Origin: Hyphomicrobiaceae bacterium | Lineage (GTDB): Bacteria > Pseudomonadota > Alphaproteobacteria > Rhizobiales > Hyphomicrobiaceae | Assembly: GCA_041397645.1 (NCBI GenBank) | Contig: JAWKWE010000006.1 | Span: 62,001-126,000 of the forward strand | DNA length: 64,000 nucleotides | Direction: 5' to 3' | In this document: one piece after another, positions 40,603 to 48,382 of the stretch | How positions within the stretch are numbered: the first letter of the stretch is position 1 | How the letters are laid out: each line of letters opens with the position of its first letter | Notes under the pieces: generated by a model | Databases searched by the model: none | What the model was told of the DNA's origin: nothing | The model's input: the letters and a program-made list of their open reading frames with translations, nothing else | Position numbers and translations under genes: made by a program

Positions 40603-41634
40603 ATGGATCGGCGCACTTTCATTGTCACCGCTAGCGCTGCAACCGCGGCCACATGCATTGGTTCGGTATGCGCGCTTGCAAAGCCGGCAGCGCTCGCGCG
40701 ACGCGCCGAACGGCTCGTGCTGGCGTGCCCAGCGCCGGAGAATACCGGCGGTCTGTTCGATGATGCCCGACTTCTCGCCCGCGCCCTCGAACGGACCCTG
40801 CAAGAGCATTCAGCCGCCGCCCAAGTGAAGATCGAAGTTGTCCCTGGCCCTGCGGCATCTATCGCGGCCCTCGCGGATGGGCACGCCGATTTGTTCTACG
40901 GTCCTGAGCACGCCAACAGCGCCCATATTCCCGCACTTGGCTTCGTGGCTGGCGTACCTGGCCACTTGGCCTTGAACGCTCAAGGTCTGCGCATCTTCAT
41001 GCAAGGCACTGGAGCTGACCTGTGGAGGTCCAGTCTGGCTTCCTATGGCGTCGTGCCCATCTACGCGGGCCATCGCGGTGAGAGCCCGACGTTGTGGTCT
41101 CGTGTGCGGATCGACAACCTGAAAGGCCTAAAGATCGCAACGGAGGGATTGAATGCCCAGGTCGTTGCAGGCCTTGGAGGCCTACCCAAATCACTCAAAC
41201 CGGAAGACATCACCCCGGCACTTGCCGCGGGCGAGATCGATGCCGCCGAGATCGCAACTTTGACGGATGCGCTCGCTCTCGGGCTGCCTAAGATAGCCGG
41301 CTTCGCGGCGCGCGCACCGATTGCCGATCATGCCGGCGCCATGTCTCTCGCTATGTCGGACCGAACTTGGCGAACTTTGTCGTCGCAGGCTCAATCATCC
41401 ATTCTGTCGTGTGTTCAGGCCCATGCTCAGGCGCGAGAGACACGCGACGCCAATTCGAAGATGGTCCTGGAGGACGCGCTCAGCAGAGCCCATGGGGCTG
41501 TGTTCTACGCTTGTGGCGACGCTCAACACGTCCGCCGCGTAAGCGAAGCGGTGACCGCCGAACTCGCTGCAAAATGTGATCAAACGCGCCAATTTAGTGA
41601 TGCTTACATGGCAGCCTGGCACTTACGCGGATAA
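40603..41634 (+). CDS. TRAP/TAXI-like substrate-binding protein, Tat-exported
   Basis: A 343-aa periplasmic binding protein. The Tat-type signal MDRRTFIV followed by a hydrophobic stretch occupies residues 1-30. The LKGLKIATEGLNAQVV and ITPALAAGEIDAAEI segments match DctP-type TRAP solute receptors, but no DctQ or DctM membrane genes are in the window. The ligand is unknown. The ATG at 40603 is chosen for the Tat motif; the open frame begins 9 codons earlier. Confidence 0.7.
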   Translation: MDRRTFIVTASAATAATCIGSVCALAKPAALARRAERLVLACPAPENTGGLFDDARLLARALERTLQEHSAAAQVKIEVVPGPAASIAALADGHADLFYGPEHANSAHIPALGFVAGVPGHLALNAQGLRIFMQGTGADLWRSSLASYGVVPIYAGHRGESPTLWSRVRIDNLKGLKIATEGLNAQVVAGLGGLPKSLKPEDITPALAAGEIDAAEIATLTDALALGLPKIAGFAARAPIADHAGAMSLAMSDRTWRTLSSQAQSSILSCVQAHAQARETRDANSKMVLEDALSRAHGAVFYACGDAQHVRRVSEAVTAELAAKCDQTRQFSDAYMAAWHLRG

Positions 41635-41843
41635 CTGTAGTTCAAGTCTTGCCCAACTGAACGACGTTTATGTTTGCCATGGGCCAACTCCTAACTTAGT
41701 CACCCATCATAGTTCCTCCGCGTTCGTCCCAATCGGACCGGACTGACCTCAGATTTGTTCATCAACCCACGGTCGGATCCAGGTCTCGCATGTCCTGAAT
41801 CAGGCCCGGGCGCACACGGCAATGTGCTTTCAGAGAGGACTAT

Positions 41844-42164
41844 ATGACCACCAAGTATGTTGATGAGATCAAGCGCTATCAGCCCAACGTGAACGAGGTA
41901 GCAGTCGCTGCAATCGTTAAGCATCTGGGAATTGCGCTGAAGAGCGCGGATGCCTCAATGGTCTCATGCTCCAGCAAGGAAGAGCTCGCTCGCGTGCGCG
42001 AGAGCTGGCTGAAGAAGAAGCTTGCCATGAAAGACGAGGACGCTGCCCTCGACAAATTCATCGCCGACATCTGCGCGCAGATGAAGGGAGACAACAAGAA
42101 ATCCCGCGTGACCTTCTACTACCTGCTGGCAGAAAAAGTGGGCAAGCTGTCCTCGCTAGGTTGA
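41844..42164 (+). CDS. DUF2853 family protein
   Basis: A 106-aa cytoplasmic helical protein of the DUF2853 family, of unknown function. It begins MTTKYVDEIKRYQPNVNE and is Lys-rich towards the end (WLKKKLAMKDED). A purine-rich GAGAGGA precedes the ATG. A hairpin at 42187-42220 follows, so it is probably monocistronic and separate from the GTPase locus. Confidence 0.85.
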   Translation: MTTKYVDEIKRYQPNVNEVAVAAIVKHLGIALKSADASMVSCSSKEELARVRESWLKKKLAMKDEDAALDKFIADICAQMKGDNKKSRVTFYYLLAEKVGKLSSLG

Positions 42165-42186
42165 TGCCGGCCGTTCGACACCAAAC

Positions 42187-42220
42187 AACGGCTGCGGCAA
42201 CCAGAGCGACCGCAGCCGTT
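42187..42220 (+). terminator. hairpin after the DUF2853 gene
   Basis: An 11-bp perfect stem AACGGCTGCGG / CCGCAGCCGTT around a 12-nt loop. The tail is CCTTG, without a T run, so termination strength is uncertain. Confidence 0.6.
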
Positions 42221-42380
42221 CCTTGCCGGGGACGCCTACCCCGCGGTTTCCCAAATTTCGCGCTTTTCTCAGACTTTTCGTAACCTTTTGAAACCCCACA
42301 AGGTATACACCCCTGTCAAATATGATAGGCTGTTGGACGAATGGCTAACCATCAGTTTTTCCGGATTACGAGAACGCGCC

Positions 42381-42680
42381 ATGAATGCGCCTTCCTTTGA
42401 CGAACTTCGCAATGGGCGTGACCTCTCCGACGAGAAGATGGAGCAGGTCCGCGAGCTCCTGTTTGGGGACGCAGTCAGGCTCTTAGAGGCCCGGATGCGA
42501 CACATGGAGGTGCGGCTGGCAGACTTGGAGTCCAGCCTCAACCGGCAGTTCAATGCGGTCGAAACACGGCTGCAAGCCTTGACGAGCTCTTCGGAAACAG
42601 ACCGTCGCGCAGCCTTTGAAGCGCTCGCTAGCAGCATCTTGGACCTGGGCGAGCAGGTTCGCCGCATCTCGCGGGGATAA
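42381..42680 (+). CDS. small coiled-coil protein of the GTPase locus
   Basis: A 99-aa protein, soluble by prediction. Residues 35-68 follow heptad-like spacing (LEARMRHMEVRLADLESSLN). The part from EQVRELLFGDAVRLLEARM (21-39) resembles the N-terminus of the OmpA-family protein encoded next (NRLKELLFEPEAQALAALERRV), so the two may share a docking module. GAGAA precedes the ATG at 42381. The next gene follows after 47 nt. Function unknown. Confidence 0.7.
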   Translation: MNAPSFDELRNGRDLSDEKMEQVRELLFGDAVRLLEARMRHMEVRLADLESSLNRQFNAVETRLQALTSSSETDRRAAFEALASSILDLGEQVRRISRG

Positions 42681-42727
42681 TTCTTACAGCTGGCGCGCGG
42701 CAACGCGTGTCGGCCCCAGAGCCAGTA

Positions 42728-44848
42728 ATGTCGCAGTCCGTCAACCGCCTTAAGGAATTGTTGTTCGAACCGGAGGCCCAGGCCTTAGCGGCACTCGAAC
42801 GGCGCGTTTCGGAGATCGACAGGCTTGGCATCGAAGATCGCGAGGCTCTGCGGACCCAGGTTGCGCAGGTCCTTGAACGTGCTGGAAGCACCGAACAGTT
42901 CACGCAGAGTGTCGCCGACACGATCGACGAAGCCCTGCGTCGTGCGGAAGTGCACAGACACTCGGAGTTATCGCTATCGATTGCGCCACTCGTCGTCACC
43001 ACGATCAAGGCCGAGCTGAAGAACAGCCAGGATGAGATGGTCGAGGCGCTCTACCCCATCACCGGCCGCCTGGTGAAAGCCTACGTCGCGAGCGCCATCA
43101 AAGATCTCACCGAGGAGATGAACCGCAGGCTTGAGCTCAATCCCGTGATGCTTCGCCTGCAAAGCCTTACGACCGGCCGCTCTGTCGGCGAGATTGCGCT
43201 GGCCGCAACCCAGGATTTCCAGATCCTCGAACTGTTCCTCATTCGACGTGGTTCGGGCGAACTCGTCGAGCACTGGCCGCAGACGGCAAGTGGCCGCGAG
43301 CATTTGATGAGCGGGGTTCTTGCCGCGGTCAATGCTTTCGCCAACGAGGCTTTGTCAGCCGACGAAGGTGTGCTCCGCCAAATCGACCTTGGCGATGAAA
43401 CGGTCTATCTGCGCGGTTCGCAGCTTTATCTCCTGGCCGCAAAATGCTCGGGAACCGCACCAAAGCGCATCGAGCAGACCCTTGACGATGCATTCCTCGC
43501 AACAATCGAGAAGGAACTGCAAGAAGTCGATAAGCTGGAACCATCTGACAACATACCAGTTCATGGCGCGACGCTGCTGAACGATCTGGGCACAGACCTC
43601 AAATCTCGTATCGAGGCACAGAAGTCGGCGCTTCGGCCATCTGGAAAACCGCTGAAAGTGCTCGCGGTCTTGATCCTGCTGCCATTACTGGCGTGGACCG
43701 GATGGCATTATTGGGTCAATTTCGCCAACCAACACACGCGCGAGGCAGCCACGGCCGTCATTGCCCAGACGACAGAGATGCAAGGTTATCCAACCCATCT
43801 GGAAGCCAGCGCTGCCGGACAGACCTTGAGCATCTCGGGATTGACCCCCTCCCAAAACGTCAAAGCGCAGGTTATCGCGCGCATCGGCGACGCACTGCCT
43901 AAAGTTCATATCATCGACGAACTGACCGTCGTTCCGGGAAGCGACATCGCCATCCCCGACGCAACACCACAACTTGATGCGCTCCGCACCAAAATCGCCA
44001 ATCTACAAGGCAACTTCACACTCTCGTTGCTGCGACGCGCAGGAGATCGCGCGGCCCAGCGTGTAGGACTTGCAGCACGCGATCTGAAGGAAGCTGCCGA
44101 AGGACTTTTGTCGGAAGAAAAGCGCTCTATTCTAATCAAGGCCTCGGGCGATCTTTCCGCCATTTCGAAAGACCTTTCTGCTCTGAACACCCGTATTGCC
44201 GACACGCAAGTGTTGTCGAGTGAAACGGCTGAAAGCCTGAACGCGGATATGGACCGTATCAGCGCCCAGTTAAGCCTCACCAACGACATTTTGGGGACCC
44301 TGATCGGTGCGGCTCAGGCCAAAGAACCAGCCGTGCGCACGTCAGAGCCATCAGCTGCAGCTGACGCCCTGGCCACCAATGCGGAACGTTTATCTTCGAT
44401 CACGTCAGCCCTGCTGGCCGTCAATAGCATCAAGCTCCCAGAGCCTAAGGTGGTCGTGCAGCCTGCACCCAAGCCAGATGCCATAACGCTGCTGAGCGCA
44501 TATATAGCCCGCCACGCCATCTTCTTTGCCAATGGAACCGACTACCGCGACACTGCTATCGCGGAGAAGACGCTCGAACAGCTTGCGGCTTTGATGCGCG
44601 AGGCCGACGTGCATGTTCGCATCGTGGGCTACACCGACGAGCTTGGCAACAATCCTTCCAATTCCACGCTTGCTGGCAATCGGTCCAAAAAAGTTCGCGA
44701 TGATCTCATCGGGCTTGGAGTGCCCGCAGAACTTCTCATTTCTATTGGACGGCAAGATGCACGTGACATCAGTCCGATCACCGGACCAAACAGCCCGAAC
44801 CGACGCGTGAACTTTGAACTTGCCTACGAGGACGAGGCGCCGCAATGA
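42728..44848 (+). CDS. OmpA-family membrane protein with cytoplasmic roadblock/longin-like region
   Basis: A 706-aa protein. Residues 1-300 are cytoplasmic by prediction. A first helical module (1-80) and a helical segment (about 80-150) come before a stretch (about 163-268: ILELFLIRRGSGELVEHW, SGVLAAVNAFANEAL, VYLRGSQLYLLAAKCSG) resembling roadblock/longin GTPase-binding folds. One membrane helix is at about 309-330. A BON-like segment, a coiled coil and an OmpA domain follow; the latter has GYTDELGNNP at 634-643, NRSKKVRDDL and NRRVNFEL. The whole resembles large OmpA-like proteins seen with small GTPases. The ATG at 42728 is chosen; GTG 42707 is possible. Confidence 0.82.
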   Translation: MSQSVNRLKELLFEPEAQALAALERRVSEIDRLGIEDREALRTQVAQVLERAGSTEQFTQSVADTIDEALRRAEVHRHSELSLSIAPLVVTTIKAELKNSQDEMVEALYPITGRLVKAYVASAIKDLTEEMNRRLELNPVMLRLQSLTTGRSVGEIALAATQDFQILELFLIRRGSGELVEHWPQTASGREHLMSGVLAAVNAFANEALSADEGVLRQIDLGDETVYLRGSQLYLLAAKCSGTAPKRIEQTLDDAFLATIEKELQEVDKLEPSDNIPVHGATLLNDLGTDLKSRIEAQKSALRPSGKPLKVLAVLILLPLLAWTGWHYWVNFANQHTREAATAVIAQTTEMQGYPTHLEASAAGQTLSISGLTPSQNVKAQVIARIGDALPKVHIIDELTVVPGSDIAIPDATPQLDALRTKIANLQGNFTLSLLRRAGDRAAQRVGLAARDLKEAAEGLLSEEKRSILIKASGDLSAISKDLSALNTRIADTQVLSSETAESLNADMDRISAQLSLTNDILGTLIGAAQAKEPAVRTSEPSAAADALATNAERLSSITSALLAVNSIKLPEPKVVVQPAPKPDAITLLSAYIARHAIFFANGTDYRDTAIAEKTLEQLAALMREADVHVRIVGYTDELGNNPSNSTLAGNRSKKVRDDLIGLGVPAELLISIGRQDARDISPITGPNSPNRRVNFELAYEDEAPQ

Positions 44849-45351
44849 GCGCCCGAAAGGTTATGCTGCTGGGCGAAATCGGTGTGGGCAAGTCATCGCT
44901 TGCCCGCAGACTCGTGTTCGACAAGTTCGAGTTTGACTACAAGCCCACGATCGGCGTCGACATCTATCGTTATGAAGCACCAGCCAGTGCGACACGGCCG
45001 GCCACGACGCTCATCATCTGGGATACTGACGGCAACTTCGGCGACGCCATTTTCCGCCACGTTTACATGAAAGAGGCGGCTGGTGCGCTGATCGTCGGCG
45101 ACATTGCCAGACCGCCGACAATGGAAACGATGGTCAAACTAGCGACGGGGTTCCGGGATGCCTTTCCCGGTCGCCACCATTCTTTCATCGTCAACAAGAC
45201 CGACCTCGTACCCGACGCCGAAAGCGCGCCTTTACTTTCCGCACTCACGCAATCTGGTTCGCCTCTCATCCGCACGAGCGCAAAGACGGGCAGCAATGTC
45301 GAAAGAGCATTTATCGAATCCGCCGACGTCATCGCCCGGCGCGGACATTAA
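44845..45351 (+). CDS. Rab-like small GTPase
   Basis: A 168-aa Ras-superfamily GTPase. G1 is GEIGVGKS (10-17). The switch I region YKPTIGVDIYRYE (Thr35) is like eukaryotic Rab. G3 is WDTDGN (59-64), where the usual WDTAGQ has Asn64 instead of catalytic Gln. G4 is NKTD (117-120) and G5 is TSAKTGSNVERAF (144-156), again Rab-like. There is no lipidation cysteine. The start overlaps the OmpA-family stop by ATGA, and the kinase gene begins inside its 3' end. It probably signals with the roadblock-like domain of its neighbour. Confidence 0.92.
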   Translation: MSARKVMLLGEIGVGKSSLARRLVFDKFEFDYKPTIGVDIYRYEAPASATRPATTLIIWDTDGNFGDAIFRHVYMKEAAGALIVGDIARPPTMETMVKLATGFRDAFPGRHHSFIVNKTDLVPDAESAPLLSALTQSGSPLIRTSAKTGSNVERAFIESADVIARRGH

Positions 45352-46480
45352 AGAGGATGTCGACACCGGCGTTCCCATGCCACGGGCGCTTGCCGAGGCG
45401 ACCGCCCGGCTCGCTGATTCCGGGCTTTACGGGTTGGTGTGGCTCAACAAGGATCTGACCGTAGAACTCACCTACGGCCCACTCGTCGACTTCGTCACGC
45501 ACAACAAGCCCCTGTCTGACAGCGTTCTCGCCCTCATCGGGTTTGAAGACGAAATTCTTGCATTGCGTAACCATCCCCATAAACGCATAGAACTGCCCGC
45601 TGTAGCACTCGCCTCACCTACCGGGCACGACAAGCGGCTCAACTTTATTGTGTTCTGGTTGCCCGACGAAGATCGGCCCATGGTCCTGGCCTACCAGGCA
45701 AACTCGCAGACCGAACTTGAGCTTGAGCTGTCACGCCAGATTCGCGCGCGATTGATGGCGGAAGCCGAGATCTCGGCAAAGTCGCGCGAGCTGGCACGTG
45801 CCAACGCAGATCTTGAGAGCTTCGCGGCAATCGTCTCGCACGATCTCAAGGCGCCGCTGCGCCACATGCGCATGATCGCTGACGAAGCCATCATCAAGGC
45901 TTCCGAGTTGGCGCAAGGCGCAGATATTTCGAGCCACCTTCACCAGCTTCAGGATCTGTCCCGCCGCATGTCGCATATGCTGACGGAGCTGTTTGATTAC
46001 GCCAGCCTTGGCCGAAAATACGAAGCCCTCGCCCCGCTCGACACCCGCCAACTCGTCCAAGACATCGCCGACTCCCTTCCTGAAAGCGGAATGCAGATTA
46101 AGATCGAAGGAAACTGGCCGACGGTGACGACCTTGGCTGCCCCGCTAGATCTCACCTTGCGCAACCTTATACAGAATGCTGTTCAGCATCACGACAGGAC
46201 CACCGGAACCATCACGCTTAAGTGCGCGGAGTTGCCGGATCACTTAGAGTTCTCTGTGTCCGATGACGGCCCCGGCATACCAACCAAACACCACGCCGCC
46301 GCGTTCCTGCCGTTCCGCACGCTCGAGTCTGGAAATGCAAAGGCCGGGACTGGCATGGGTCTCGCTATGGTAAAAAAGATGGTGGAGACAGCCGGCGGAA
46401 CAATCACCCTTACGTCTGATCCGCAGCAATGCCGGGGCACCACAATTTGCGTGAATTGGCCGCGAATTGTGCCGCTCTAA
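45296..46480 (+). CDS. soluble PAS-like sensor histidine kinase
   Basis: A 394-aa kinase without membrane helices. A PAS-like sensor covers about residues 35-135 (LYGLVWLNKDLTVELTYG). A coiled coil (ISAKSRELARANADLESF) leads to the HisKA domain with His182 in VSHDLKAPLRHM, and the ATPase domain follows with NLIQNAVQHH, DDGPGIP and GTGMGLAM. The start at 45296 lies inside the GTPase gene (56-nt overlap); an ATG at 45377 is the alternative. The response regulator gene follows after 175 nt. Confidence 0.88.
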   Translation: MSKEHLSNPPTSSPGADIKEDVDTGVPMPRALAEATARLADSGLYGLVWLNKDLTVELTYGPLVDFVTHNKPLSDSVLALIGFEDEILALRNHPHKRIELPAVALASPTGHDKRLNFIVFWLPDEDRPMVLAYQANSQTELELELSRQIRARLMAEAEISAKSRELARANADLESFAAIVSHDLKAPLRHMRMIADEAIIKASELAQGADISSHLHQLQDLSRRMSHMLTELFDYASLGRKYEALAPLDTRQLVQDIADSLPESGMQIKIEGNWPTVTTLAAPLDLTLRNLIQNAVQHHDRTTGTITLKCAELPDHLEFSVSDDGPGIPTKHHAAAFLPFRTLESGNAKAGTGMGLAMVKKMVETAGGTITLTSDPQQCRGTTICVNWPRIVPL

Positions 46481-46655
46481 CAGCTGTATTTTTCATCCAC
46501 CATATTAGGTCCTTATACTGGCCCCGCTTTTGCCTCGCGATTATTCATAGTTACTAAAAGGCGTGACACGGCGTGGTTTTCCTGCAAACTGCCGGTCCAT
46601 TCGTACCCCAGAGGCACCAGGACTTCGCCTCATCAAGAACATCACAAAGGCAACA

Positions 46656-47129
46656 ATGGCAGCGTCGTCTACAGGTTCAGGCGGAGATTTTCTCGCCCGC
46701 AAGAGTGAGCTTATGCGCGCACGCGGCACCCTGCGCCCACTCAAGAACGTATTAATCGTTGAAGACGAGAACCTCGACGCGGAGCGCATGTTTGCCACCT
46801 TGCGCGTCATGTTCGGCTACGCGCTTGAAGTACGCCGCGCCAGCACGCTCGCCAGCGCAATCGACTCTGTCTTGGAGTTGAAGCCCGAACTTATTTTCCT
46901 GGATGATATTCTAAAGCCCTCCGACGACGCGACACAGACGATCCCGTTTCTGCGCCACGCAGGATACGAAGGCCCCATCATAGTGGTGAGCGGCCAAGCG
47001 ACACGCAATCGTCGATCAGTATTGCTCGCGGCGGGCGCTCAGGAAGTCATTCATAAGGACGATGTGGACAGCGTTCGCCTTACAGAAGCATTAGAGCGCG
47101 TGTTCAAGTCCGCGCCCGACGCGACCTGA
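46656..47129 (+). CDS. single-domain response regulator
   Basis: A 157-aa receiver protein with no output domain. The acidic pair EDE (36-38), phosphorylation site Asp83 (IFLDDILKPSDD), VSGQ (111-114) and Lys134 (IHKDD) are visible. The first 30 residues are Ser/Gly-rich. It probably takes phosphate from the kinase encoded just before it and acts by binding another protein. No helix-turn-helix is present. Confidence 0.85.
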   Translation: MAASSTGSGGDFLARKSELMRARGTLRPLKNVLIVEDENLDAERMFATLRVMFGYALEVRRASTLASAIDSVLELKPELIFLDDILKPSDDATQTIPFLRHAGYEGPIIVVSGQATRNRRSVLLAAGAQEVIHKDDVDSVRLTEALERVFKSAPDAT

Positions 47130-47415
47130 ATCTATCCAGCTTTCTGATCCATAACGCATCGACGCCGCGGGATCGTCGCAGAGGAAGCGTGAGGGTCACG
47201 AACATGCAGACGATCCGCTGAATTCGTAAACCATCATAACCATTCGTGTTTCAGTTTGTGACCCAACATAGCTAGCTTGCCGGCCGTAGGGCGTGAGCGG
47301 GGGCTATTGCGCGACCTTGTGGGGAATTGTCCGTGGTTAACGGTCGCGGGGGCAATTGCCGCCTTAATCCGAAGCTCGTCGGCGTGCATTTTGGCGCGCA
47401 ATTCGAGAATTGATA

Positions 47416-47697
47416 ATGAAGCGGAGGAATTGCGTTTTGGGACGCATTATCAGAGTTACAGGTCTTGCAATGTTCAGTGCTTTGGCACCCTTACCGTTGA
47501 GCGCAGGCGAAGAAGATATCAAGCTGCCGCCTGAAGTGACGCCGCAGCTTCGCGCGGCCTGCGAAAAAGACGTTCGCCGCCTCTGCATTGGTGTCAATCC
47601 GACCATCGCGAAAGTCAAAGTATGCGTGGCGAGCAAGTTTCTTCAGCTTGGCCGCCGATGCCAAATGCAGCTCGCTCTAGCCGGCTTCAAGCGCTAG
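47416..47697 (+). CDS. small exported cysteine-repeat protein
   Basis: A 93-aa protein with a signal peptide (about residues 1-30, ending PLSAG). The mature part has the Cys-rich repeat pattern C-x3-D-x3-LC (ACEKDVRRLCIGVNP), then VKVCVASKFLQLGRRCQ, seen in a family of small exported proteins of alphaproteobacteria. Function unknown. Its stop overlaps the stop of the converging haloacid dehalogenase gene by 4 nt. Confidence 0.75.
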   Translation: MKRRNCVLGRIIRVTGLAMFSALAPLPLSAGEEDIKLPPEVTPQLRAACEKDVRRLCIGVNPTIAKVKVCVASKFLQLGRRCQMQLALAGFKR

Positions 47698-48362
47698 ACC
47701 GCTTCGCTCAGAAGCGCGTTGAGATCATCGATCACGCGCACGGGGGGAAACTCAGGATATTCATCGGGCGCGCGCGATCGATTGACCCAGATCGGATTCA
47801 TGCCGAACGCGCGTGCGCCCGCGATGTCCCAACGGTTTGAGGACATGAAGGTCAATTGCGCGGCCTTCACGCCGAACTGGCGCTCGCAAAGCGCATAGAC
47901 CTGCGGGGCGGGCTTGAATGTGCCGGCCGCTTGTACCGACAGCACGGCATCAAAAAGATCGGTAAGACCAGCGTTGCCGACCAGCTCGTCGAGCATGTCT
48001 GGATCGCCGTTCGATAAGATCGCCAAGTTGTCGCCGCGCTCCTTCAAGGTGCGCAGAACGGCTGGGACTTCCGGGAAGGGCGCGAGCCGCGCATAGGCCG
48101 CCACAACGCCAGGGGCAATGTTCTTATCCAGCCCCGTCACCTGAAGTGCGTAGATAAGCCCGAGCCTTGTCGCCTCTCGAAACGACATGTGCCGTCCGAT
48201 ACCGGCATAGATCCAAGAGTATTCCAGCTGCTTATTGCGCCAGACCTCAGAAACGCGAGGCCATTGAGGGCCGATGATATCCGCACACTCGCGCGCAGCG
48301 GAGTGGACATCGAAGAGCGTGCCAAAGGCGTCAAAGACAAAATGCCGTCCAGCCTGCGCCAC
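47694..48362 (-). CDS. haloacid dehalogenase, type II
   Basis: A 222-aa HAD hydrolase of the L-2-haloacid dehalogenase type. The nucleophile motif FVFDAFGTLFD gives an Asp near residue 11, followed by AILSNGD, the GTFKPAPQVY lysine and the SSNRWDIAGA block. It may hydrolyse 2-haloacids or another small substrate; the DxFGTL motif fits the dehalogenase branch. It follows the aminotransferase gene by 20 nt on the same strand and may be co-transcribed. Confidence 0.88.
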   Translation of the reverse strand: MAQAGRHFVFDAFGTLFDVHSAARECADIIGPQWPRVSEVWRNKQLEYSWIYAGIGRHMSFREATRLGLIYALQVTGLDKNIAPGVVAAYARLAPFPEVPAVLRTLKERGDNLAILSNGDPDMLDELVGNAGLTDLFDAVLSVQAAGTFKPAPQVYALCERQFGVKAAQLTFMSSNRWDIAGARAFGMNPIWVNRSRAPDEYPEFPPVRVIDDLNALLSEAV

Positions 48363-48382
48363 GCTCTCTGACCTCCTGAAGC

